From NCBI RefSeq assembly GCF_025567195.1, contig NZ_JAOQJF010000025.1, positions 1 through 49,702 on the forward strand: a DNA stretch of 49,702 bases, in the 5' to 3' direction. The DNA is from Alitiscatomonas aceti (GTDB lineage: Bacteria; Bacillota; Clostridia; Lachnospirales; Lachnospiraceae). Below the pieces are notes generated by a model. It was not told where the DNA came from. It searched no databases and saw only the letters and a list, made by a program, of their open reading frames with translations. The stretch's first letter is position 1, and the number at the start of each line of letters is the position of its first letter. A program made the position numbers and the translations under genes. Positions 30,303-38,676 of this stretch are shown here, in pieces.

Positions 30303-32933
30303 ATGACAGAAGAAAGACAAAATGCAGGGGAAGGCGGAAAAAGCGGCCAGCTGAAGATCTTTTTTGGATACGCAGCCGGAGTCGGAAAAACGTATGCCAT
30401 GCTCCAGGCGGCACTTATGGCAGAGGAGCGGGGCATGGATGTGGTCATCGGCTCCATTGCACCGTATCGGTCGCTGGAGGACACAGCCCTGGCGGAGCGG
30501 CTTCGGGCCATGGAACGGCTGGAGAAATTTGACCTGGACCAGGCCATCCGGAGAAAACCGGATCTGATCTTAATGGACGACCTGGCCTGCGAAAATCCCA
30601 GAGGGAGCCGCCACTCCAGGAGATACCAGGATATCCGGGAGCTCTTGAAGGCCGGGATCAGCGTTTATACCACGGTCAGCGCCCAGAACATAGAAAGCCT
30701 GAATGATATCGTGACGGCCATTACCAGGGTCCCTGTAAAGGACAGGATCCCGGATTCGGTCTTTGATCATGCAGATCAGGTGGAGCTGGTGGATCTGGAG
30801 CCGCGGGAGCTTCTGGAGCGGCTCAGGAACGGGGCCCTGGCAGAGAAGGAAGGGGAGCAGACGCCAGAAACAGCGTATTTTGCAGTGGCCAGCCTGACGG
30901 CCCTGAGAGAGGTGGCCTTAAGGCGGTGTGCTGACCGGATCAATATGCTGACCAGGGGAGACGGAGCTGCTCATGGAGATGAGCACGTTCTGGTCTGTCT
31001 GTCGGCATCTCCCTCCAACGCAAAGATCGTCCGAACTGCGGCCAGGATGGCCAATGCGTTCCGTGGGGCATTTACGGCCCTGTTCGTAAAGACACCGGAT
31101 CTGGCATATATGGATCAGGAGGACCGGAAACGCCTCCAGTCCCATATGCGGCTGGCAGAGCAGCTGGGAGCCAGGATCGAGATCCTGTACAGCGACGATA
31201 TCCCGTTCCAGATCGCTGAATTTGCCCGGATCTCTGGAGTCTCAAAAATCGTCATCGGGCGCAGCGCCGCCACCAGGGATCATATATTCAGCAAGCCTAC
31301 CCTGACCGAAAAGCTGATCTCCAACGCGCCGGATCTGGACGTATATATCATTCCTGACGCTGATCCGGGCTCTCCCTTTTACAGAAAACGGCATTTTGGG
31401 ACGCGCCGCCACCTGGTCTTTTCGGCCGGAGATATCCTAAAAAGCATTGGGATCCTTCTGGCGGCCAGCTGCATTGGATTTTTTTTCTATAACCTGGGGG
31501 TCAATGAGGCCAACATCATCACCATCTATGTACTGGGGGTCCTGGTGACGGCCCTGGTGATAAAAAACCAGATTTACAGCCTGATCTCATCCGCCGTCAG
31601 TGTTCTGGTGTTCAATTTCCTGTTCACAGAGCCGCGCTATACACTCCAGGCATATGCTCCCGGGTATCCGCTGACCTTCAGCGTCATGTTCCTGTCGGCT
31701 TTCATCACAGGCTCTCTGGTGATGCGGCTGAAGAGCCATGCAAAGCAGTCGGCGGAGGTAGCCTTCCGTACCCGGATCCTGTTTGATACCAACCGGCTCC
31801 TGCAGCAGGCCAGGGGGCAGGAGGAGATCACTTCTGTATCTGCGGGCCAGCTGGTGAAGCTGTTAAAAAAGGACATTGTGGTCTATCCGGCGGAAAATGG
31901 AGTGCTGGGAGAGCCGCAGATCTTTCAGGCCGGGGAAACGGAGCCAGATGCCGGCTGTATCTCCTCCAGGGAGCGGGAGGTGGCCGCCTGGACCCTGAAA
32001 AATAATAAACACGCGGGAGCCACTACGGATACTTTTTCCGATGTCGGCTGCCTGTATCTGGCCATCCGTGTGGGAGAGAATGTCTACGGAGTCCTGGGGA
32101 TCGTTATGGAAGGCGGAGAGCTGGACGCCATGGAAAACAGCATCCTCTTATCTGTACTGGGAGAATGGGCCTTTGCCCTGGAAAATGAAAAGAGCACAAG
32201 AGAAAAGGAGGAAGCCGCCGTCCTGGCAAAGAACGAGCAGCTGAGAGCCAACCTTCTGAGGGCCATTTCCCATGATCTCCGAACGCCTCTGACCTCCATT
32301 TCCGGAAACGCCAGCAATCTTCTGGCCATGGGCCAGGACTTTGACGAGGAGACGAGGAAACAGCTTTATACGGATATTTATGAAAATTCCATGTGGCTCA
32401 TCAATCTGGTGGAAAACCTGTTATCCATCACCCGGCTGGTGGAGGGCCGTTTAAATTTAAATATCACCGAGGATCTGGTGGACGACGTGGTGGCCGAGGC
32501 ATTGCGTCATGTGAATAAAAAAAGCGCAGAGCATACCATCGTTACAGAAAGCGGGGAGGAATTTCTCCTGGCCAGGATGGATCCCAGGCTGATCGTCCAG
32601 GTGATCATCAACATCGTCAATAACGCCATCGAATATACGCCCGCCGGCTCCCATATCACGATCCGGTCCGAAAAAAAGGACGGAACGATCATCCTTTCCA
32701 TTGCCGACGATGGGCCCGGGATCCCAGATCAGGAAAAGCCCAGGGTATTCGATATGTTTTACAGCGGAGGGAATCCGATCGCCGACAGCCGGCGCAACTG
32801 CGGCATTGGCCTGTCCCTCTGCCGGTCCATCATAGACGCCCACGGGGGGGAGCTGACTGTTTCAGACAATGCGCCCCATGGAGCAGTCTTTACATTTACA
32901 TTGCCAGCGGGGGAGGTACAGCTTAATGAATAA
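30303..32933 (+). CDS. kdpD: KdpD, full-length osmosensing/potassium-sensing histidine kinase
   Basis: 876 residues: KdpD N-domain with FFGYAAGVGKTYAML, USP-like domain (about 225-345), DUF4118 membrane region (about 385-490), GAF-like domain, then HisKA with AISHDLRTPLTSISGNASN (H657) and HATPase (VINIVNNAIEYTP, IADDGPGIPD, GIGLSLCRSII). The N-domain departs from the usual DELAHTN and VNVQHLES motifs (here DDLACEN and VSAQNIES). The USP segment reads SAS-N20-FTALF, close to the SxS-x20-FTAxY motif linked to c-di-AMP binding in S. aureus KdpD. It phosphorylates KdpE, whose gene overlaps its end by eight bases. Confidence 0.95.
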   Translation: MTEERQNAGEGGKSGQLKIFFGYAAGVGKTYAMLQAALMAEERGMDVVIGSIAPYRSLEDTALAERLRAMERLEKFDLDQAIRRKPDLILMDDLACENPRGSRHSRRYQDIRELLKAGISVYTTVSAQNIESLNDIVTAITRVPVKDRIPDSVFDHADQVELVDLEPRELLERLRNGALAEKEGEQTPETAYFAVASLTALREVALRRCADRINMLTRGDGAAHGDEHVLVCLSASPSNAKIVRTAARMANAFRGAFTALFVKTPDLAYMDQEDRKRLQSHMRLAEQLGARIEILYSDDIPFQIAEFARISGVSKIVIGRSAATRDHIFSKPTLTEKLISNAPDLDVYIIPDADPGSPFYRKRHFGTRRHLVFSAGDILKSIGILLAASCIGFFFYNLGVNEANIITIYVLGVLVTALVIKNQIYSLISSAVSVLVFNFLFTEPRYTLQAYAPGYPLTFSVMFLSAFITGSLVMRLKSHAKQSAEVAFRTRILFDTNRLLQQARGQEEITSVSAGQLVKLLKKDIVVYPAENGVLGEPQIFQAGETEPDAGCISSREREVAAWTLKNNKHAGATTDTFSDVGCLYLAIRVGENVYGVLGIVMEGGELDAMENSILLSVLGEWAFALENEKSTREKEEAAVLAKNEQLRANLLRAISHDLRTPLTSISGNASNLLAMGQDFDEETRKQLYTDIYENSMWLINLVENLLSITRLVEGRLNLNITEDLVDDVVAEALRHVNKKSAEHTIVTESGEEFLLARMDPRLIVQVIINIVNNAIEYTPAGSHITIRSEKKDGTIILSIADDGPGIPDQEKPRVFDMFYSGGNPIADSRRNCGIGLSLCRSIIDAHGGELTVSDNAPHGAVFTFTLPAGEVQLNE

Positions 32934-33624
32934 ACCTTTGATCCTTGTGGTGGAGGATGACAGATCTGTAAACAATCTGATCACGACGATCCTGAAGACC
33001 CATGACTACCGGTATCTGACGGCCTTGAACGGTGCTGAGGCGGTGCTGGAGGCATCGTCCCATAATCCGGACATCGTACTCCTGGATCTGGGACTGCCGG
33101 ATACGGACGGAGTGGACATCATAAAAAAGATCCGTACCTGGTCCAATATGCCCATCATCGTCATCAGCGCCAGGAATGAGGATAAGGATAAGATCGAGGC
33201 CCTGGACGCAGGGGCTGACGATTATGTGACGAAGCCCTTTTCCGTGGAGGAGCTGTTAGCCCGTCTGCGGGCTACCACCAGGCGGCTTTCGGCCTCGGGA
33301 CAGACTCAGGCGGAGGACGCGGTGTTTGAAAACGGGGAGCTTCGGATCGAATACGCCGCCGGATGCGCGTGGCTTGGGGATAAGGAGCTTCATTTAACGC
33401 CCATTGAATATAAGCTTCTATGCCTTCTGGCCAGGAATGTGGGAAAGGTCCTGACCCACACGTATATTATGCAGCAGATCTGGGGCAGCAGCGGAGCCAG
33501 TGATATCGCTTCCCTGCGGGTGTTCATGGCCACCTTGAGAAAAAAGATCGATTCCAGCGTGGACGGTCCCCAGTATATCCAGACCCATATCGGTGTGGGA
33601 TACCGGATGATGAAGGTCGAATAG
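32926..33624 (+). CDS. kdpE: KdpE, response regulator (OmpR/PhoB family)
   Basis: 232 residues. Receiver domain with the acidic pocket (VVEDD), phosphoacceptor D54 (VLLDLGLPDTDG), ISARN and the lysine in YVTKPFS. OmpR-type winged helix at the C-terminus (LTPIEYKLLCLLARNVGKVLTH, SDIASLRVFMATLRKKID, GVGYRM). The start is at the ATG overlapping the kdpD stop, behind GGGGGAGG. It should activate kdpFABC on phosphorylation by KdpD. The longer frame from 32869 lies inside kdpD. Confidence 0.95.
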   Translation: MNKPLILVVEDDRSVNNLITTILKTHDYRYLTALNGAEAVLEASSHNPDIVLLDLGLPDTDGVDIIKKIRTWSNMPIIVISARNEDKDKIEALDAGADDYVTKPFSVEELLARLRATTRRLSASGQTQAEDAVFENGELRIEYAAGCAWLGDKELHLTPIEYKLLCLLARNVGKVLTHTYIMQQIWGSSGASDIASLRVFMATLRKKIDSSVDGPQYIQTHIGVGYRMMKVE

Positions 33625-33773
33625 GCTTGAGATTTGCCGGCTTTTGTGCTATTTTTAAATTATTGGACGGGATATACAGCCGCCGCGCCGTCTTCCTGGG
33701 ATCCTGACAGGCCCCGCCTCCGGGCGGGAGGAGAAGGCTGGAGACTGAAACGAAAAAAGAGGAGGAACAGCCA

Positions 33774-34949
33774 GTGAACTTTAATGAGGAAGCTTTAAAG
33801 CTCCATGCAGAGCACAAAGGTAAGATCGAGATCAGGAGCAAGGTGCCCGTAAACACAAGGGACGATCTGAGCACCGCTTATACGCCGGGCGTTGCCGAGC
33901 CGTGCCGGAAGATCCATGCAGACAAAAAGGAAGTATATAAATATACGGCCAAGGGAAACCTGGTGGCCGTGGTCTCTGACGGGACCGCCGTTCTGGGGCT
34001 GGGAGATATTGGACCGGAGGCCGCTATGCCGGTGATGGAGGGAAAGGCGATCCTGTTTAAGGAATTTGGAAACGTAGATGCCTTCCCCATCTGCCTGGAT
34101 ACCAAGGACACTGAAGAGATCATCCAGGCTGTAAAGGCCATCGCCCCCTGCTTCGGCGGCGTGAATCTGGAGGATATCGCTTCCCCCAAATGCTTTGAGG
34201 TAGAGGCCCGTCTGGAAAAGGAGCTGGATATTCCGGTGTTCCACGACGACCAGCACGGAACCGCCGTTGTGGTCACGGCTGCCCTTTTAAATGCCTTAAA
34301 GGTAGTGGGAAAGAAGATCGAAGAGATCCATGTGGTGTTAAACGGTCCTGGATCTGCCGGGACAGCCATCATTAAAATGCTCCTGGCAGCCGGAGTGAAG
34401 CACATCATCGCCTGCGATGAGAACGGCATTCTTTATAAGGAACGGGGCGTGGGCATCAAGGACCATAAAGAAATGCTGTGCGGCATCACGAACCTGGAGG
34501 ATAAGAGGGGAGATCTGGCAGACGCCCTTGTGGGAGCGGACGTGTTTATCGGCGTTTCCGTGGGCGGAGCCTTAAAGCCGGAGATGATAAAGACCATGGC
34601 CAAGGATCCCATCGTTTTTGCCATGGCGAACCCGACGCCGGAGATCATGTACGATGAGGCCATGGCCGCAGGCGTGAAGGTCATGGGAACGGGCCGATCC
34701 GATTTCCCCAACCAGATCAACAACGTCCTGGCCTTCCCAGGGATCTTCCGGGGCGCGCTGGACTGCGGAGCCCGTGATATCAACTATGATATGAAGGTGG
34801 CCGCCGCCCATGCCATTGCAGAGCTGGTGACCGACGATAAGCTGTGCGCCGAATACATCATTCCCGGGGCCTTAGAGCCGGGAGTTGCCGCCCATGTGGC
34901 GGAGCGTGTGGCAGAAGCCGCCGTAAGATCCGGAGCCATCCGGAAATAA
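33774..34949 (+). CDS. NAD(P)-dependent malic enzyme
   Basis: 391 residues from a GTG start behind AGGAGG. Motifs: RDDLSTAYTPGVAEPC (the catalytic Tyr region), AVVSDGTAVLGLGDIGPEAAMPVMEGKA, the metal-binding stretch FHDDQHGTAVVV and the dinucleotide loop VLNGPGSAGTAI. Lengths near 390 residues are typical for the short bacterial oxaloacetate-decarboxylating malate dehydrogenases. It converts malate to pyruvate and CO2, producing NAD(P)H in the cytoplasm. A GC-rich hairpin (near 33709-33732) lies upstream. It is followed by a hairpin that spans the region to the next start. Confidence 0.93.
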   Translation: MNFNEEALKLHAEHKGKIEIRSKVPVNTRDDLSTAYTPGVAEPCRKIHADKKEVYKYTAKGNLVAVVSDGTAVLGLGDIGPEAAMPVMEGKAILFKEFGNVDAFPICLDTKDTEEIIQAVKAIAPCFGGVNLEDIASPKCFEVEARLEKELDIPVFHDDQHGTAVVVTAALLNALKVVGKKIEEIHVVLNGPGSAGTAIIKMLLAAGVKHIIACDENGILYKERGVGIKDHKEMLCGITNLEDKRGDLADALVGADVFIGVSVGGALKPEMIKTMAKDPIVFAMANPTPEIMYDEAMAAGVKVMGTGRSDFPNQINNVLAFPGIFRGALDCGARDINYDMKVAAAHAIAELVTDDKLCAEYIIPGALEPGVAAHVAERVAEAAVRSGAIRK

Positions 34950-34973
34950 ACTGGATATCCTGAGAATATTTCA

Positions 34974-35010
34974 TCACCCCTCTGTCATATACTGTATAAC
35001 AGAGGGGTGA
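34974..35010 (+). promoter_or_regulatory. Inverted repeat holding the ribosome binding site of the next gene
   Basis: TCACCCCTCTGT (34974-34985) pairs perfectly with ACAGAGGGGTGA (34999-35010) over a 13-base loop. The right arm contains the GAGGGG ribosome binding site four bases before the ATG at 35015, so the folded RNA would hide it. The loop holds TATACTGTATA, so the same segment could also contain a promoter. Confidence 0.6.
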
Positions 35011-35014
35011 AAAT

Positions 35015-36661
35015 ATGTCTGACTATCGCAGATTGATTTCCTATATTTATGAATATGAAGGAAAAGAAAAGGGAAAGAATGTAGGCTTTGTAAAGCTGGA
35101 GGCCAGGAATGGGCAGTGCCGTCTGAACCTGAGCGTAAAGAAGGTGTATATGGGAAGCAGCGCCATCGGCGTGTTTCTTCTGTCCAAGGCCGGGACGGAG
35201 GTTTTCCTGGGAAACATCTTTATCCGCAGCGGAGCCGGAGAGTTCCGGGCTGTGGTGGATGCGAAAAATGTGGAGGGAAAAGGCGGGGGACTGGATACAT
35301 ATTATGGGCTGACCATCCATGACGTAAAGAATCCCTGGCGTTCCTATACGACGATCTGGGAGGATGCCGTGGAGCCGGAGACGCTGCCGGGATCCCTTCC
35401 AGGGGACCAGGGAAACGGAGATACTGTAAAAATGCTCCCGGCCCAGGAAATACTGCCGGGAAGCCCGGACCAGAGCGAAGAGGAACCGGTGATGGCCGTG
35501 GCCAGCGTGGTGCGGGAGATCGAGGCGGAGATCGCCCGGGAGGAGGAGCGGAGGAGCCGGGAGGAAATGATCCTGGATCCGGCATCCGCGCCGGAGATGC
35601 TGCCGGCGGGACCAGCCGTGCTGTCGGTCCCGGAGGAACTGCCATATTCCCCGCCGCCTGCGCCGTCCATTCCGGAAGGCCCGGCTGCGGCGCCGGAGCC
35701 GTCTGTGGTGCCAGCGCCAGAGGAGCTGCCGGGGAGGTCATCCGCACCGCCAGTACCCGAAGAGCAGCCAGTGAGGACGCCCGCGCCGCCAGTACCAGAG
35801 GAGCTGCCAGCAGGGCCGTCTGCACCGAAGGAGATACCAGATAGACCGGAAGCTCCGGTTTTCCCGGAGGAGCTGCCGCCAGCTCCGGCTCCTGGCATAT
35901 CTCCGGCTGAGCCAGTCCGTCTGGTTCCGTATCCGGAGGGAGATCCGCCCGCGCCGGTTTCCCAGGCAGAGGGAGCCCCGTCAGAGCCGATTTCCCGTGC
36001 AGAGGGGGGACCATCCGTTACGGTTTCCCGTCCGGCAGGCAGCCCTCCCGCCGCCGCTTCCAGGCCAGGGACGGCCCTGCCGGAGCATGACTCCCGGCCT
36101 GCGGAGGCCAGGAAGCCTGGGCCAAACCCGTCGTCTCCCGTTTCCAGGCCCGGAGACAGACGGCCAGGGGCTGAAACAGCTCCGCCTTCCGGCCAGGCTG
36201 CCCCGGAAAAGGATTCTTCCCTTTCCCGCTCTCCGGAGCTGGAAAACCCGGAGGTCCTCAGATACCTCCAGGAAACAGAGGATGTGACGGCGGATCCGGA
36301 AAAGCTGTGGCAGGAGCTGCGGAAATCCTACCCGAAGATCCAGCCCTTTGATTATGAGAGCGGCTGCGAGATCTTAACGATCCGTCCCCAGGATATCGGC
36401 CGCCTGCCCAGGGAAAGCTGGGTGTACGGAAACAACAGCTTTCTGCTCCATGGCTATTACAATTTCCGGTATATCATCCTGTTCCGCCTTGGGAACAAGG
36501 ACGGCCGCGCCCGCTATCTCATCGGAGTTCCCGGCCATTATTACAGCAGTGAGAAATATATGGCGTCCATGTTTGGATTCCCCAATTTTGTCCTGTCAAA
36601 AAAGCAGCCGCCCAACGACGGCCGCTTTGGATACTGGTATACGGATATCCGGGTGCGGTAA
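35015..36661 (+). CDS. DUF6128-like protein with a long proline-rich centre
   Basis: 548 residues in three parts. Residues 1-120 (SYIYEYEGKEKGKNVGFVKL, VFLGNIFIRSGAGEFR, GLTIHDVKNPWRSY) look like a conserved beta-rich domain. Residues about 120-410 are low-complexity with repeated PEELP, PAPPVPEE and SRP units. Residues about 410-548 form a second conserved domain (FDYESGCEILTIRPQDIGRLPRE, LLHGYYNFRYIILFRLG, LIGVPGHYYSSEKYMASMFG). The pattern fits proteins annotated DUF6128 in Lachnospiraceae; function unknown, no signal peptide. Spore or envelope roles have no support in this sequence. The start follows the hairpin at 34974-35010. Confidence 0.75.
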   Translation: MSDYRRLISYIYEYEGKEKGKNVGFVKLEARNGQCRLNLSVKKVYMGSSAIGVFLLSKAGTEVFLGNIFIRSGAGEFRAVVDAKNVEGKGGGLDTYYGLTIHDVKNPWRSYTTIWEDAVEPETLPGSLPGDQGNGDTVKMLPAQEILPGSPDQSEEEPVMAVASVVREIEAEIAREEERRSREEMILDPASAPEMLPAGPAVLSVPEELPYSPPPAPSIPEGPAAAPEPSVVPAPEELPGRSSAPPVPEEQPVRTPAPPVPEELPAGPSAPKEIPDRPEAPVFPEELPPAPAPGISPAEPVRLVPYPEGDPPAPVSQAEGAPSEPISRAEGGPSVTVSRPAGSPPAAASRPGTALPEHDSRPAEARKPGPNPSSPVSRPGDRRPGAETAPPSGQAAPEKDSSLSRSPELENPEVLRYLQETEDVTADPEKLWQELRKSYPKIQPFDYESGCEILTIRPQDIGRLPRESWVYGNNSFLLHGYYNFRYIILFRLGNKDGRARYLIGVPGHYYSSEKYMASMFGFPNFVLSKKQPPNDGRFGYWYTDIRVR

Positions 36662-36698
36662 AAGGCTCTGGCTCCAGAGAATAAGAGAGGCCGGGTGT

Positions 36699-37394
36699 CT
36701 AGTAGTCGATGCCGCGGAGCTCTGCATGTCCCACAAAGGGCTTTACAATCTCCAGATAAGAGGTCAGCTCCGGGACGGTGCAGCTTGTGTATATGGGATT
36801 CAGTACACTGCCGGAATCAGAGAAGTTCTGGAGAAAATACAGGGGAGCCCCTGCGATCCATGGTCCGATCTTCTGGAAATCCTCCGCAGAGTGGAGCTCT
36901 CTGACCACGGTGGTACGGAATTCATAGGGAACAGCCCCGCTTTTTAAAAATTCAATACTTTCACGAATGTTTTCCATCTGGAGGGACGATACTCCGGCCA
37001 CCGCCGGATACCGTTCCTCACATGCTTTTATGTCCATGGCCACATAATCGACGAGGCCTTTTTCACAGAGACGTTTCAGCACCTCCGGCCGGTAGCCGTT
37101 GGTATCCAGCTTGATCTGGTATCCCAGCGCCCGAACCTTCTGAATGAAATCCTCCAGATCCGGCTGGAGCGTGGGTTCTCCGCCAGTGATGGCAGCCCCC
37201 TCCAGGATCCCCCTGCGTTTTTTTAGGAAATCCAGCACCTCCTCGTCGGTAAAGGCCGCCGGGGCGTCGCTTCCCAAAAGGTCGCTGTTGTGACAGAAGG
37301 GGCAGCGGAAATTGCAGCCCCCGGTAAATATGGTTGCGGCCACATGGCCGGGAAAATCTAAAAGCGTCGTTTTCTGTAATCCGCAGATCTTCAT
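36699..37394 (-). CDS. Anaerobic ribonucleotide reductase activating protein (NrdG-like radical SAM)
   Basis: 231 residues. GGCNFRCPFCHN holds the CxxxCxxC motif binding the 4Fe-4S cluster (about residues 26-33), ITGGEPTLQPDL is the SAM-binding GGEP region, and LDTNGY follows. The N-terminus ICGLQKTTLLDFPG matches the anaerobic NTP-reductase activases. Such enzymes make the glycyl radical on NrdD. No nrdD gene is in the window, so it may serve a distant NrdD or another glycyl radical enzyme. Start at the ATG nearest GGATGGG; the frame to 37415 has no ribosome binding site. Confidence 0.85.
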   Translation of the reverse strand: MKICGLQKTTLLDFPGHVAATIFTGGCNFRCPFCHNSDLLGSDAPAAFTDEEVLDFLKKRRGILEGAAITGGEPTLQPDLEDFIQKVRALGYQIKLDTNGYRPEVLKRLCEKGLVDYVAMDIKACEERYPAVAGVSSLQMENIRESIEFLKSGAVPYEFRTTVVRELHSAEDFQKIGPWIAGAPLYFLQNFSDSGSVLNPIYTSCTVPELTSYLEIVKPFVGHAELRGIDY

Positions 37395-37576
37395 AATATC
37401 CCATCCTTTCCACATGAATATACCACTCCTCCGGCTCCATGTAAAGCGGACGGCGGCTGCCGGTCTGGGCGGCTGGATGCGCCATTATTTTTGTGAGAAG
37501 GCCACCTGCGATGTATTTATAGAAAAAACAGAAGAAAAAACGACAGCTTTCTGCTATAATGGGAATATCGGAGGAA

Positions 37577-37618
37577 ATGATGTACAGCTTTCCGGCTGGA
37601 AGGGAGGAATTTTCATGA
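37577..37618 (+). CDS. Possible 13-residue coupled leader peptide
   Basis: ATG at 37577 behind GGAGGAA encodes MMYSFPAGREEFS and ends with a TGA that overlaps the ATG of the next gene (ATGA). This is the usual geometry of translational coupling, but the frame is short and may be chance. Confidence 0.25.
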   Translation: MMYSFPAGREEFS

Positions 37619-38052
37619 AACATAAGGCAGTGAAAGAGCTCCTGCGTTTCGTCCTTGCCGTATTTCTGTCTGTATCAGCAGTGCTCGCCGTCAGCATTTT
37701 CATGAACGGCATGTACCTTCTGGGGATCCCCGATCCGGAGGACGTGCAGAGCGTTGTGGTGGAGTATCCCGGAGTCACGGATGAGAAGAAGGAATTCACG
37801 GACCGGGAGCATGTGGAGCAGGCGGTAAAGCTCACAGGATTTTTAAGATACGCCCTGTTTGAGGAGCCGGTCTCCGGCGGCAGCCCCATGATCACCATTA
37901 CATACGTTCTGGATGACGGCAGGACGGTTTCCGTTTCAGCTGACCGGGAGACCGTATGGTGGAAGGGAAGGCCGCGGGCCATAAAGGACAGGGAAATGTT
38001 TATCAATCTGGCGGAGGGGATCTTTTTCCTCGAGGAGGTAAGCTGTCCGTAA
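37615..38052 (+). CDS. Hypothetical membrane-anchored protein
   Basis: 145 residues from the ATG behind GGGAGGAA; the longer frame from 37312 runs antisense to the NrdG-like gene. A charged start and one membrane helix (ELLRFVLAVFLSVSAVLAVSIFM) are followed by an extracytoplasmic domain with strands and turns (VVVEYPGVTDEKKEFTDREH, ITYVLDDGRTVSVSADRETVWWK). No family recognised. No obvious partner: it stands between the divergent NrdG-like gene and tadA. Confidence 0.7.
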   Translation: MKHKAVKELLRFVLAVFLSVSAVLAVSIFMNGMYLLGIPDPEDVQSVVVEYPGVTDEKKEFTDREHVEQAVKLTGFLRYALFEEPVSGGSPMITITYVLDDGRTVSVSADRETVWWKGRPRAIKDREMFINLAEGIFFLEEVSCP

Positions 38053-38098
38053 GCGATGGTAAGCGGTTTATTTTTGCCGGGGCTGTAAAACGAATTCC

Positions 38099-38127
38099 TT
38101 GACACCGCTTTCCGGCCCGGTTAAACT
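38099..38127 (+). promoter_or_regulatory. Promoter of the tadA operon
   Basis: TTGACA (38099-38104), a 17-base spacer and TAAACT (38122-38127), about 34 bases before the tadA start. Confidence 0.6.
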
Positions 38128-38160
38128 TATATTCAGAATCATGAATCTGGGAGACAGCGT

Positions 38161-38676
38161 ATGACACAGGAAGAAAAATATATGCGGGAGGCGGTGCGCC
38201 AGGCAAAAAAGGCGGCTGCCTTAAAGGAGGTCCCCATCGGCTGTGTGATCGTTTACGACGAAGCGATCATCGCCCGGGGCTATAACCGCCGCACCATTGA
38301 TAAAAATGTCCTGGCCCATGCGGAGATCATTGCCATCCGCAAGGCATGCAGAAAGATCGGAGACTGGAGGCTGGAGGACTGCACTATGTACGTCACCCTG
38401 GAGCCGTGCCCCATGTGCGCCGGGGCCATCGTTCAGGCCAGGATCCCCCGGGTGGTCATCGGCTGCATGAATCCAAAGGCCGGATGCGCCGGTTCTGTCC
38501 TGGACATGCTCCATGAGGACGGCTTCAACCACCAGGCAGAGGTAGAGACCGGAGTGCTGGGAGAGGAGTGCTCCCGGATGATGAAGGACTTCTTCAAGGA
38601 GCTGCGAGAGGAAGGAAAACGGAAAAAAGCGGAGAAAACCGAAGAAATAAAGGAGGACAGCCATGCTGGTAATTAA
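38161..38676 (+). CDS. tadA: tRNA-specific adenosine deaminase TadA
   Basis: 171 residues. The zinc site is complete: HAEIIAIRKA (catalytic HAE) and PCPMCAGAIVQARI (PCxxC), with VPIGCVIV and NRRTIDKN upstream as in TadA. It deaminates adenosine 34 to inosine in tRNA-Arg. Placement before the SRP RNA and dnaX is the usual clostridial order, here with two amidohydrolases in between. The next gene starts 14 bases before its stop. Confidence 0.95.
   Translation: MTQEEKYMREAVRQAKKAAALKEVPIGCVIVYDEAIIARGYNRRTIDKNVLAHAEIIAIRKACRKIGDWRLEDCTMYVTLEPCPMCAGAIVQARIPRVVIGCMNPKAGCAGSVLDMLHEDGFNHQAEVETGVLGEECSRMMKDFFKELREEGKRKKAEKTEEIKEDSHAGN

Noticed and set aside
35220..36014. 264-residue minus-strand open frame
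   Set aside because: Complement of the proline-rich repeats; composition only.
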